DNA of 64,000 nt from positions 62,001-126,000 of the forward strand of contig CATKHK010000007.1 in assembly GCA_949751835.1 (NCBI GenBank), written 5' to 3'. The position numbers and the translations under genes are program-made. The notes beneath the pieces are model-generated. The model did no database searches. It had not been told where the DNA came from and saw only the letters and a list, made by a program, of their open reading frames with translations. The DNA comes from Blepharisma japonicum. Lineage: Eukaryota; Ciliophora; Heterotrichea; Heterotrichida; Blepharismidae. Shown in pieces: positions 33,799 through 44,050 of the stretch (its first letter is position 1; the number at the start of each line of letters is the position of its first letter).

Positions 33799-35952
33799 AT
33801 GAAATTCATATTAAATGTAGCTGAAAAGCCAAGTGTTGCGAAAGCAATTATGAAGTATTTAAGCAATGGAAGAGCAGAAAATGTGGGTGGAAGGTCAAAA
33901 TTTAACCCAGTTTATGAATTCGATTATAATTTGCAAGGAGAGCATGTAAAAATGCGAGTAACCTCAGTCCAAGGCCACGTTATGAGTATGGAATTTGTGG
34001 AGCCTTATAATAATTGAAAAAGTGTGTCAATAGAAGAGCTATTTACAGCTCCTATACAAAAAATGATTAGCTCAGATAAAAATGACATCGTAAAAAATCT
34101 TCAAGAATGTTCAAGAGGGATTGATATTCTAGCCTTATGGCTAGATTGTGATAGAGAAGGCGAAAATATTGCATTTGAAGTTGTTGATATAGTCACAAAA
34201 GCTACTCAATTGCACCCTAATAACATCAAAAGAGCTGTTTTTTCTGCCCTCACAAAGGTTGATATAGAAAATGCTATTCAAAACTTGGAATACCCTAAGC
34301 AAGAGTTATCTGAATCTGTAGATGCTAGAATGGAGCTTGATTTAAGACTGGGAGCAATTTTTACTCGATTGCAGACTTTGAGGCTGCGTAATGCTTCTCC
34401 GTTCTTAGCAAATCAGCCACTTATATCCTGAGGACCATGCCAGTTTCCCACACTCGGCTTCGTTGTCAAGCGGCAACTAGAAATTTTAAATTTCAAGCCT
34501 GAACAATATTGAACTCTTGACATGAAAGTCAATAGAGGAGCCAATAAAACAGCGGAATTTTCATGATCAAGAGGCAGGCTATTTGATTTTACAAGCTCTT
34601 TAGTTCTTTATGAAAAATGCATTGAAGCTGGACAAGCAGAAATTGTTAGTATAGAAAAAAACGAGAAAAATAAATGCAGACCTTATCCACTATCCACTAT
34701 TTCCTTCCAAAAGCTCGTTTCAAGCAAGTTAAAAATTGATTCAGACGAGTCCATGAAAATTGCAGAAAAACTCTATAATAACGGACTTATAAGTTATCCC
34801 CGCACAGAGACAGATTTTTTTAAAACAACTATTAATTTGAAAAATTTGATAGAAGGTCAAGCTGAAAGTGCAGACTGGGGAGACTACTCAAGAAGGCTGC
34901 TGGACGGAGACTTTAAATGGCCAAAAGCAGGGCAGCATGATGATAACTCCCATCCTCCTATACACCCTGTAAAATTAGCCACCAGACAAGACTTAAATGG
35001 TAAAGAATGGCAAATTTATGAGCTTGTTACTAGACATTTTCTAGCATGTTGCTCTCTTGACGCTAAAGGCTTCGAAACTGTAGTCATCGCACAAATGGGA
35101 GGCGAAACTTTTGAAGCTAAAGGCCTTCAAGTGGTAGAATTAAATTTTTTAGAAATTTACCCTTATATGAAATGGGCTGAAAATGAGCTGCCTATTTTTA
35201 ATGATGGCGAAGTATTTGTCCCTAATGAACTTATGATGAATGAACACACAACACAACCGCCACCTTTGTTGAGTGAAAGTGACCTTATATCTCTTATGGA
35301 CAAATCAGGGATTGGGACTGATGCGACGATTCATCAGCATATAAAAACAATTCAAGACCGAAAATATGCAGAAAAAACACCGAACCAGCTATTTAAACCT
35401 ACACAGCTTGGAATGGCTCTAGTCCAAGGATATGCTAATATGGGTGCAAGAATCCATGAGCCTGAACTGCGAGCTAAAACTGAAAAAGGAATGAATGAGG
35501 TAGCAGCAAGGAGCAAAAGTAGACAAGAACTTATAAGAGAAACATTAGGAGAAATGGAAGACGTATTTAGATTTGTCGTTGATAGATTTAATATGCTGTC
35601 TGATGCTGTCAAAAACTTGATAACAGCTCCGTTACAATCAAATAACCAAATTACTTGCTATAAATGTGGAGAATCTGGGCATTATGCTAATAATTGTACA
35701 AGCGCAAGGCCGCCTTTGTCTATTAGAGCTGTAAATGAAAACCAAGCTGCTCCACAGCAAGGCCAAAATGCTTGTTTTAAATGTGGGAAGCCTGGACATT
35801 TTGCTAATGCTTGTACAGAAGATAAAAATAAAGCAAATAAGCAAGCTAAAACTGGGAAGAAAAAAGTTTGTGAACTGTGCGGAGTTGAAGGAAGACATCC
35901 AAAAGGCAGCACCTGTGAGCATGCTAAACGAAAAAAGCCAGCTAATAAATAA
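33799..35952 (+). CDS. TOP3A: DNA topoisomerase III (alpha type) with CCHC zinc knuckles
   Basis: One 717-residue frame through four TGA (Trp) codons. The Toprim domain opens with LNVAEKPSVAKAI and contains the metal site WLDCDREGENI. The catalytic tyrosine sits in NGLISYPRTETDFF, and KSGIGTDATIHQHI is the usual type IA motif. The C-terminus carries two CCHC knuckles (CYKCGESGHYANNC, CFKCGKPGHFANAC) and a third Cys cluster (CELCGVEGRHPKGSTC). Type IA enzymes pass single strands and, with BLM-type helicases and RMI1, dissolve recombination intermediates. The knuckles probably bind single-stranded nucleic acid. Confidence 0.95.
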
Positions 35953-35964
35953 AGATTTAAATAA

Positions 35965-36945
35965 TTAATGAACATTTTCTTTTGTTCGTCCATAAATTAG
36001 TCTTTCTAGTCTTGCTAACTGCTCTTTAAGCTCTTTATTTTCTACTTCTATGTTTTGGACCCGATATTTTATAAGCCCTACTTCTTTAGCTTTATCTCTG
36101 GCTTCTTTTCTGAGTTTTTCTTTTCTTCCTCTAAGAAGTTTCAGCTCCCCTTCTTGATCAGCCGTGATATTTTGTTCCCTTTTAAGTTTATCATTTAGCC
36201 TTCCTAAATTTTCTTCAGATTGTATTGATTTTAGCGACAATTGTTTTTGCATTTCTTCAACCTCAATTCTTAAAGAATTAAGAACCCCATTATCTTTTTC
36301 AATCCTATATTGCAGTTCATGAAGCTCTGCTCCTTTATTATGCTGAACATTCCTTGATTCTTTATTCTGCTCATCTTTTCTATTATCGATTTCATTTCTT
36401 ATCTCATCAATTTGTGCCCTTGCCGGCTCAATGCATTCTTTTTGCAGATATTCCATTTCCCCAATCAGATTTCGAATTTCCGCATTTAATTCTGCTACCG
36501 TTTCTCCATGATTGAGTTTGACTTTTAAAATTTCTTGTTTTATTTTGGAGCATTCGTCAGCTTCTTCGCCAAGAGCTCGTTGAATATTGGAGATCGTCCT
36601 GTATTCAGCTTGAATTTGCGAATCTTTTTCTTGGTAAATTTGATTGAGTCTTTCATCTTCTTTTTCATTTAGGGCAAGCAGCTCTCGGCTGTTTTGAATG
36701 CTGAGATTTTCCAGCTGTTTTCGAAGCCCATTTACTTCTTCTCTAAGCATTTCAACTCGGCGGGGGTCATCTCTTTGTGATAGTGATAGTGAAAATTGAT
36801 TTGAAGATCCGATTGAGTCATGATAACTATACTCTTGTGCGAGCTTCGAAGGATGAAATGTATCTGCTACTGGAATAGGGTCTGGTGAAAGATACTGAGA
36901 TGGCCTTATTGACCCTGTATATTGGGAGTCTGTAAATCGATACAT
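35965..36945 (-). CDS. coiled-coil protein of unknown function
   Basis: This encodes 326 residues. The first ~75 are Ser/Pro/Tyr-rich, the remainder is near-continuous coiled coil with heptads (EEVNGLRKQLENLSIQ, LKEQLARLERLIYGR). There is no enzyme motif. It resembles generic centrosomal or ciliary coiled-coil proteins, but no orthologue is claimed. It converges on topoisomerase III with 12 bases between stop codons. Confidence 0.8.
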   Translation of the reverse strand: MYRFTDSQYTGSIRPSQYLSPDPIPVADTFHPSKLAQEYSYHDSIGSSNQFSLSLSQRDDPRRVEMLREEVNGLRKQLENLSIQNSRELLALNEKEDERLNQIYQEKDSQIQAEYRTISNIQRALGEEADECSKIKQEILKVKLNHGETVAELNAEIRNLIGEMEYLQKECIEPARAQIDEIRNEIDNRKDEQNKESRNVQHNKGAELHELQYRIEKDNGVLNSLRIEVEEMQKQLSLKSIQSEENLGRLNDKLKREQNITADQEGELKLLRGRKEKLRKEARDKAKEVGLIKYRVQNIEVENKELKEQLARLERLIYGRTKENVH

Positions 36946-37214
36946 TGTATTAATCCTATTATTTAAATATCTAAATCTTGCTTAATTTCTAATCATTATA
37001 TTCTTAGTCTTATAGTATGAGATCTATTTTTTGTCCTTTAAGAGCTCAAACTTGCAAGATTAAATCATTAAAAAACGATAGCTCTAAGGTTTTTATTTAT
37101 ATAGCTGATATTTAAATTTAACTATTAGAGATTTTAATGATTACCCATCTTATTGGATAGTATGCCTGAGCCTAAAAATAAATACATTATGTTAGACCCT
37201 ACTAATTAAATATC

Positions 37215-37799
37215 TTAATCTTTATTCTTCTCTGCAGCTTTTATTCGTTCTTCACTTAACTTCCGATCCCTATATGCTTCAAAACTTTCATTGCTTACGC
37301 TTTTCTTATAACGTTTATCAAGTTCATAAGCTTCACGTAATCTTTTGTCAGTTTCTTTATTCCTTTCTTTATACTCGCTAAAAGTCTCATTTTTCCCATC
37401 CTTTCCTCTATCAAGTATCTGGTCCATATCATAAATAATCCGAGCTGGAGGGTTCAATAGCTCAGGTTTATGCAATAAATCGTATTTTATAGCAATTCCT
37501 TTATCAAAATCTCTACATGATAGTAAAACTGGGATACATATAGAGCGGTAGCACAATATAAATGTGCAAAATCTTCAAAATTTAGGATACAAAAAATCAG
37601 GAATAGGAATATAATAAGCAGAAACTATTGAGATAGAAGCGCCAACCAATCTAGCTAAAAGAGTGGATAAGTGATGAGCATTTAGTTCTTCTTGGTCTTT
37701 TCTGTTTAGGACACCTTTTTTGACTCTTTCAACAGCTCGAATATAAATAGCTGAGTCTTTTTTGTTGATCCCAAAAAGGATAGCTTTAAGAGCTCTCAT
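37215..37799 (-). CDS. small membrane protein, tandem family copy A
   Basis: This encodes 194 residues with TGA read as Trp (YPKFWRFCTF). It is the first of three neighbouring paralogues sharing a start like MRALKAILFG, a central hydrophobic pair of segments (SAYYIPIPDFLYPKFW, then CTFILCYRSICIPVLL) and a charged C-terminus (DKRLREAYELDKRYKKS, then SFEAYRDRKLSEERIKAA). The two hydrophobic parts could be one or two membrane helices. Function is unknown; I recognise no family. Confidence 0.8.
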
Positions 37800-37834
37800 T
37801 TATGAAATACCTGATATAAAATTCTATTAATTTT

Positions 37835-38045
37835 ATTAGGCCTTCTGCTGCTAAATCTTTCTTTACCTCTTAGTTTTTCGTCTCCTTTATACTTATAAGG
37901 TGTATGCTTTTCTTCTCAGGCGATGGAGCTTGTGAAGGTTTCGAAAATATTTAAACAGCTTCATTTGAGTCGCTCCTGATTCTAGGCTTCGCTACTCTTC
38001 CTTCGCGATTTTTGTTTCTTCTGTTTTCTTTAAGCCTCAAGCAAT
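37835..38045 (-). pseudogene. broken 3' end of the eIF4B/H-like gene
   Basis: On the minus strand this decodes to HTPYKYKGDEKLRGKERFSS followed by RRPNK, closely matching the C-terminus of the RRM gene at 39708-40568 (HTPYEYKGDEKPRGRGKFRG, RRPNKD). Nucleotide similarity continues upstream through the region matching SKPSQAPPP and AWGDP, with indels and stop codons, then fades. The original stop codon is lost. It sits just upstream of copy A exactly as the intact RRM gene sits upstream of copy C, so both were duplicated together and the RRM part was truncated. Confidence 0.8.
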
Positions 38046-38279
38046 TATCAGAATTAGAATTGTCTTTGATGGCCTAAAGGCCAAATTAAATTTTTATTAG
38101 TCTTTTAAGATGAAATCTCCTTTTTACCCCTTTTTCGATTTCGAACAAGCAAAAATAATCTTTTCAACTAAATTTTAAATAATCGATCTTTATTAGGGAT
38201 TTTTAAAAACTTGATCTACATTGTGGGAGTCTGTAAATCAAAGCATTCTATTAAACCCTATTGTTTTATTATCTAGACC

Positions 38280-38858
38280 TTATTTCTTATTTGCTGCTTT
38301 TATTTGCTCTTCGCTTAACTTCCGATTCTTATATGCTTCAAAACTTTCATAGTTTAAACTTTTCTTATAACGTTTATTAAGCTCATACGCTTCACGCAGC
38401 CTCTTATCAAGGTTTTCTATCCTTTCTACATACTCATTAATTGTCTCATTATATCTTTCAGATCCTTTATCAAGCATATAATCTGCCTTGTAAATCTTCC
38501 GTTTAGGAGGGTCCAATAGATCAGGCTTGTTTGTTAAATCGTATTTATCAGCAATCTGCACATAAAAATCACGATTTCTTAGAAAAATTGGGATCGTTAT
38601 AGATCGATAACATAATACAAGTGCGCAGAATTTTCAAAAGATAGGAAAAAAGAAAGGAGGAATAGGGATATAATAAGCAACAACCATTGAGATAGGAACG
38701 CCATATACTTGAGCTTTAGTATTGAATAATTGACGAGCCTCAATTTCTTGTTGGTCTTTTCTATTTAGGACACCGACTTTGACTCTTTCAAGCGCTCGAG
38801 TATAATAAAATGATTTGCCTTTTTGGATCCCAAAAAAGATAGCTTTAAGAGTTCTCAT
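38280..38858 (-). CDS. small membrane protein, tandem family copy B
   Basis: This encodes 192 residues with TGA read as Trp (FFFPIFWKFCAL). It is the closest relative of copy A: MRTLKAIFFGIQ start, RVKVGVLNRKDQQE, YGVPISMVVAYYIPIPPFFF, LCYRSITIPIFL and LDKRLREAYELNKRYKKSLN all align without gaps of note. All length-determining features are intact, so it is probably functional. Function is unknown. Confidence 0.8.
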
Positions 38859-38882
38859 TTATAAAATTGATAATATTAAAGT

Positions 38883-38975
38883 CTAAATAATTAATCGTTA
38901 TTAGACCTTCTGCCTTGTGGCTTTTCTTCCCTTTAAGAATTCTCATATATGAAATGGCTTATATTAAATTGTAAA
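38883..38975 (-). pseudogene. short remnants of the RRM gene end and of a family start
   Basis: Bases ~38883-38930 resemble the last ~15 codons and 3' flank of the RRM gene (compare 39699-39760). Bases ~38930-38975 resemble the first codons and 5' flank of copies A and B (reading MRILK on the minus strand). Both are cut short. They look like footprints of an additional collapsed duplication unit between copies B and C. Confidence 0.55.
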
Positions 38976-39082
38976 TGTTTGCCTCATAAGGGAATTTTAA
39001 TGCTATCCATCTTTTTGACCTACATCCTAAGAGTCTATAGCCAATAAACAATATTACAACCTATTATTTAGATATCTAAATT

Positions 39083-39691
39083 TTAATTCCCTTTTTTCTT
39101 TTTCTGCTTTTTCTCAGCAGCATCAGCTATTATTTTTTCTTCTCTTAACCTTCGATCCTTGTATTCTTCAAAGCTTTCCTGAGCTATATTTTTGTTAATA
39201 CTTTGATCAAATATATACGCTCTATAAAGCCTGTTATCATCTTTTATAATCCTTTCTTTATAATCATGAAACGATTCATTAATTTCATTCTTTCCACTAT
39301 CAAGTATCTGATCTATTGGATAAACAGGAATAGAGCCTGGAGCGTACAATAGCTCTGGTTTGCTTAATAAATCGTATTTTATAGCAATTTCCTTATAATA
39401 ATCTCACTGTAGTATATTAAATGGGCAGTATATAGAGCGATAACAAAATACAAATATGCAGAATCTTGAAATGATAGGAGAAAAATAATCAGGAATAGGA
39501 ATGTAATAAGCAACAGCCATTGAGATAGGAAAGCCAACAACTTGAGCAAAAGTAACTCGTGAGAGATGAGCCTTTACATTTTCTTGTTCTTTTTGACTTA
39601 GGACACCTTTTTTTACTCTATTAACAGCCCGAAAATGAATGAATCAATCTTTATCTTTGGTTCACAAAAAGATATATTTCAAAGTTTTCAT
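39083..39691 (-). CDS. small membrane protein, tandem family copy C
   Basis: This encodes 202 residues, starting MKTLKYIFLWTKDKDWFIHF with two TGA-encoded Trp codons. It shares the family layout: RVKKGVLSQKEQE, VGFPISMAVAYYIPIPDYFS, CIFVFCYRSIYCPF, IKYDLLSKPELL, and a charged end (QESFEEYKDRRLREEKII) with a poly-Lys tail. It is the most diverged of the three and lies 16 bases downstream of the RRM gene's stop. It may be the ancestral copy, because its RRM neighbour is intact. Confidence 0.8.
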
Positions 39692-39707
39692 TTTAAATTC
39701 TAAATAA

Positions 39708-40568
39708 TTAATCTTTATTAGGCCTTCTGCCTCTGAATTTACCTCTGCCTCTTGGCTTTTCATCTCCTTTATACTCATAAGGTGTATGTTTCTTCACCTC
39801 AGGTGGCGGAGCTTGTGAAGGCTTCGATAATATTGAAGCGGCTTCATTTGGGTCACCCCAAGCCCTAGGCTTCGCTACTCTTTCTTTTACAACTTTTGCT
39901 TCTTCTGCTTTCTTTACTTCAACTTCCTTAGCAGGTTCTGCAATTTCTGCGCTTTCTCCCCACACATCATCTATATTTTCCGCTTTAGCTTCTTCTTTCT
40001 TTTCCTCTTCTTGCTGTCTAAACTGTCCTTTTCCTCTCGGTGCATAAGGCCTTTTTCCTCTGTACCCTCCTCTTCTTTGTTCTTTATCTCCATCTTTTCC
40101 TTCTTCTCTTCTAAACCCTTCTCTTGGTTTTCTATCTTTTCCTCTATTTCCTCTACCTTCTGATGGTCCTTTTGTTTCTACTAAAATTCCTATTTTTCTT
40201 CCTTTTAGCTCAGTTTCGTTTTTCTCTACAATTTTTTTTGCAATTTCAGTATCCCATGCATTAACATATGCAACTCCTTTGAATTTTTCTTCAAAATTAA
40301 TCATTTTAATGCTGGCTTTTTTTGATGATAAGTCTTCGTCAGTGAGTCCAAAAAAGCCTTGAATATCTGAAGCTTTGTCACATGAGAAAGGAATGTTGAT
40401 GAGCTTAAAAAAGAATGGAGGCTCTTTGCTTTGAATGTAAGCTGAAAGATCTTGTCGTGGACGAGGCTCTTTTGGGGTTGAGTGATGTTTAGGGGCTGCA
40501 GGAGCTTCGGTGTCTGAGCCTTGTTCTTCATCACTTTGGTCAGCCCAGTTAGCTTTTTTGACCTCCAT
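39708..40568 (-). CDS. eIF4B/eIF4H-like RRM protein
   Basis: This encodes 286 residues. The N-terminal MEVKKANWADQSDEE is typical of eIF4B-type proteins. One RRM spans about residues 50-133 (FFFKLINIPF as RNP2; FKGVAYVNAW in the RNP1 position). The rest is low-complexity, Arg/Gly/Glu-rich (RGGYRGKRPYAPRGKGQFRQ) with PRAWGDP and a basic RGRGKFRGRRPNKD tail. eIF4B/H proteins stimulate the helicase eIF4A in translation initiation. The assignment is by architecture; another RGG-RRM protein is possible. Its 3' end has been copied twice into the neighbouring array. Confidence 0.75.
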   Translation of the reverse strand: MEVKKANWADQSDEEQGSDTEAPAAPKHHSTPKEPRPRQDLSAYIQSKEPPFFFKLINIPFSCDKASDIQGFFGLTDEDLSSKKASIKMINFEEKFKGVAYVNAWDTEIAKKIVEKNETELKGRKIGILVETKGPSEGRGNRGKDRKPREGFRREEGKDGDKEQRRGGYRGKRPYAPRGKGQFRQQEEEKKEEAKAENIDDVWGESAEIAEPAKEVEVKKAEEAKVVKERVAKPRAWGDPNEAASILSKPSQAPPPEVKKHTPYEYKGDEKPRGRGKFRGRRPNKD

Positions 40569-40712
40569 ATTATATCAACAAAAGGGCTATTAACAGTTAG
40601 TATGATATTTATAAAATTTATAATAATATTAGTTGGGAATGTATATTTTCTATTATATATAGGATATAAAATAATTAATATATATTAGCATCGCCATTTT
40701 AAATATAAATAA

Positions 40713-41348
40713 ATGCCGGACCAAAGCTTAATAAGAGCCCACGAAAAATCTCAAGAAAAATGATCTGCCCATCATAGTATAGTCCTAAATAAGAACATAA
40801 AACTTCTAATCGACTTCTGCAAATCAAAAAAACTGACTACAATTGGTATTGAAATCAACGGAAAAATCTGCAACTCAGATATAAACCTCAGGCTCGATCC
40901 ATTCAAGAAAACAGCTACTTTCAAGTGTTTAAAAGAAATCCGCAAAATAAAATTTTCTCACGTGCTTTTTACTTCTCCTTTTCGGGCTGAATTTTATGCA
41001 GGAAAACCTTTTCTGCCAAATTTTGAAATTTTTGGCGGGATCGGCTTATCTACAAGTGAAATGCCGATTCCTTTAGTAAAATTAGAATATCAAAAAAATA
41101 AAATTACTTATGCTTTATCTATGTGCCGTAGATCAGGAAATATGAGTTATTGATTAAATATTATGAATAAAAAAGATACATCAATCAGCATTCCCTTCAG
41201 CTTCCGAAGCTGAGGGTTAATTATGTCACTTTTTCTCGGATGGTTATTTTATTTTTCTTATGAGCTTCAAAATTTAAAGCCTTCTTTAATTGATCGAATT
41301 AAAAACAGCGTAAAATATTGGGATAAAGATGATGAAAAAAGCTTATAA
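40713..41348 (+). CDS. unknown protein with C-terminal membrane segment
   Basis: This encodes 211 residues with TGA read as Trp at three sites (QEKWSAHH, MSYWLNIM, FRSWGLIM). The body is soluble alpha/beta; one hydrophobic helix (GLIMSLFLGWLFYFSYEL) lies ~40 residues from the end, suggesting a tail-anchored or single-pass protein. Two bases separate its stop from that of the convergent lipid-transfer gene. No family is recognised. Confidence 0.75.
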
Positions 41349-41350
41349 AA

Positions 41351-43642
41351 CTATTTTAAATTTAATCCTTGTTCTCTCAGCTTTCTCAGTCTTCTTTGGT
41401 CTTCTTCGATTCTTTCTTTAGCTTGCTGAGCTTCATCAACTTTTCCTGCTCTAAGAAGCAGCAAGTCTTCTCTCAGCTCAGAGTCAGATGGTAACTGGTT
41501 TCCTTGGGTTATAGGTAAGGGATCAATAAATCTTGCATCCCAATATCTAACTCCATCGAAATCCATATATCCCATATAAGTTCCTTTTAGCTTGCTTACG
41601 ATTCTTTTGCCTTCTTCTACGATCATTCCATCGAAATAATCAGTAGGATTGTTGGCTTCAAGCCCGATTTTAACTATACACTCCAAGTTGTTTTTCTTGT
41701 CGACAAATACCATTTTTCCGATAATTTCGTGGCGAATGGTCATAATGAAGGTATTTTGGAAAATATCACTTGGAAAATTTACTGTAATAACAGTCCCATC
41801 TTTAAAAGAAACAGTTTTCTTTCCACTGTTGGTTACCTACATAAATATTACGGTTACTGAGTTAAAGCCAGCATGGGCTGAATAAATTGCATTCCCATAC
41901 ATCATATAGATTTTGTCAGGACCGATGATTTGGAAGTGTGAAACTGGAGGATGATGACTTGTTTGTTCTCCGTACATGTCAGTTCCATCTTCTAACCTAA
42001 CGTGGATAGTTTCACCTAACAGAGGATTTAGCTAAGTAAATTTTACTGGTTTCAAAAATGTAATTGTATACATAAAGTTCGCAATATTTGATGCCACAAC
42101 TAGCTTCATACGCTCAATAGGGTTTGTAGTCATTGCTGCTTTTATTAAATAAAGAGGGGAAAGTGCCATAGATCTCATAATCATCTGCAAAGCAGAGTTA
42201 GGCTGCATACATTTGATTGGGAAGGAAATAGTTGTGAGGTTAAAGTCCCCTTTTAGAAGCTTTTTCCCCATAATTTTGATCATTTCTTTTCCTGCTGACC
42301 TTAGAGTATTTAATAGCTTCTTATCAGTCAAAGCGATACCTCCTTTATCAGCTGCATCTACATGGCGATAATTATCTTTTGCGGCATATGGCTTCCAGTT
42401 TTTAACAATTTTCATAAAAGGATTTTTCTGTTTTTTCTCAACTGTCTTTTCAACAAGTGGAGAGTCTTCGACTGGTCCACTTTCAAAAGGAGTCACATTT
42501 TCATTATTTTTTTGAGGGGAATTTGAACTGTATTCACTAGGGTTTCTATTAGGTGAGGTAACGCAACTTAAGTCTTCATCACCTAGCAATTCAGTTTCTA
42601 TATGTTTTGCTATTTCTAACAAATTGCTGTCTTCCACATTAATTCCTGCTTCTTTCAGTGAGTCTATTAGTAAAACACTTGTATTTAAATCTTCTGGGTC
42701 TTCATCTCCTCTAGGTTTCTGTACATAATTAACACCCTTTTGCTGCTTATTAAGTCTTTTTGTATATTTCAAAAGTCTCCTTTTTAGCCTTTTCCCGACT
42801 TTTCTTGCGCATTCTACCTTGATCTCAATAGGATCTTCAGGTTCAAAATCTTCCACAATTAATTTTATTTCTTTTTCTAGCCTTTCTAATACTTCTGAAA
42901 GCCATTCTCTAAGCTTGTTATTTCTTAATAAAACTGCATCTAATAGCTGCTCTGTGCATATAAGCTCAATGCTTTCTTCAGCTACAATTTCATAATCTGA
43001 TTCTACATTCTTGTCTACTACAATTATATCTTCTTCTGATTCTCCACTCTCTGGGTCGATCTTTTCAACATCCCTTATTATTATAATTCGGGCATCAGCT
43101 GAAGGCGCACAGTCCTCTAAAGCTGCAAGCTTTTCATCTTCAAGCTTAGCAAGCTTTTTTTCTTTACGTTTTAGGTAAATTTTTGCCATACCCCTGTACA
43201 TGCTTCTAGGCATATTATTTACGCCTCGGACTGAAAAAGTCACAAAATCGATAGTACCTGCGATGGGCTTGCATACAAGTCCTAAAATGGCTTTTCCAAT
43301 GCCAGCTGTGGCTCCTTTGATTCCATTTCGCTTGGCACCTTTATAAGGTTCAGTAACTAGCCCGAAAATACCTCCCGCAAAGCGCTTAATCATTTTCCCT
43401 GTCCCCACAGCAAGCCCAGTTGCGATATTCCCTGGTTCATATCTTTTGGTTTTTTCTTGCAGAGGTGACTTGAACACTCTGTCAGGAGTTTCATTGACTT
43501 TCTCCCCGATTTTTTCAAGTCCACTGCAAACTTTATTCGTAAGAATAAATGGGGCTGCTGCAATTTTTCCTATCCCAAAGCAGACTTTGCAGCACTTTTG
43601 CCTTTGCTTAACTTCCTTTACTTCTTTTTCTTCGGTAGACAT
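41351..43642 (-). CDS. VPS13-C-terminal-like / oxysterol-binding (ORD) fusion
   Basis: Three exons (42047-43642, 41852-42031, 41351-41836) encode 753 residues. Residues ~65-145 match the C-terminal helical region of VPS13 lipid-transfer proteins (GGIFGLVTEPYKGAKRNGIK, then GIGKAILGLVCKPIAGTIDF). A charged linker (~150-420) follows. The rest is an oxysterol-binding-related domain with FLKPLNPLLGET and the signature EQTSHHPPVSHF, then NNPTDYFDGM and a typical WxxRxxDP-like end. ORDs move sterols or phosphoinositides between membranes; the VPS13 helices target lipid droplets or mitochondria and membrane contacts. Both introns fall inside the ORD. Confidence 0.9.
41837..41851 (-). other. 15-nt intron
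   Basis: Minus strand GTAATATTTATGTAG, with in-frame TAG if retained; removal joins NSVT|VTNSGKK. Confidence 0.92.
42032..42046 (-). other. 15-nt intron
   Basis: Minus strand GTAAAATTTACTTAG; removal creates the hallmark FLKP|LNPLLGET of oxysterol-binding proteins, which independently proves the splice. Confidence 0.96.
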
Positions 43643-44050
43643 GTCTTAATTTTTGTTATATTAGCTGTTATAATTTGTTTAAATGGAGGTTGATCAGATT
43701 ATGACTGGTAAAGGAGTGATTAATAATTTATGGACTAAACTTAAATTTAAGGACATTTAAATATAGGAGAGGATTATGAAATGAAAAATTAAGAAAACTA
43801 TTGTAGATTATTTGGTTTAGGGTATAAATGTGTGAGCTTTTGAGAAGAAGCTATGATTGCAGGTGGCGAATATAAATAAAACGCCTCACAAGCGTGGGAA
43901 AATAAAAAAGGGCTTACTGGCAGTTCTTTATTATATGGCACCTTTAAGAAGAATTAAACAGATAATCTGGGCTTTAAATTGTATAGAAAAATATTCCATA
44001 TAATTTTTGAGCATGACTATAATTTCAAACTTTTTTAAGACCTTAAAAGA
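43643..44050. other. intergenic, divergent promoter region
   Basis: About 408 bases between the VPS13/ORD and NEK-IFT57 genes. No gene, RNA or repeat is visible. Confidence 0.5.
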
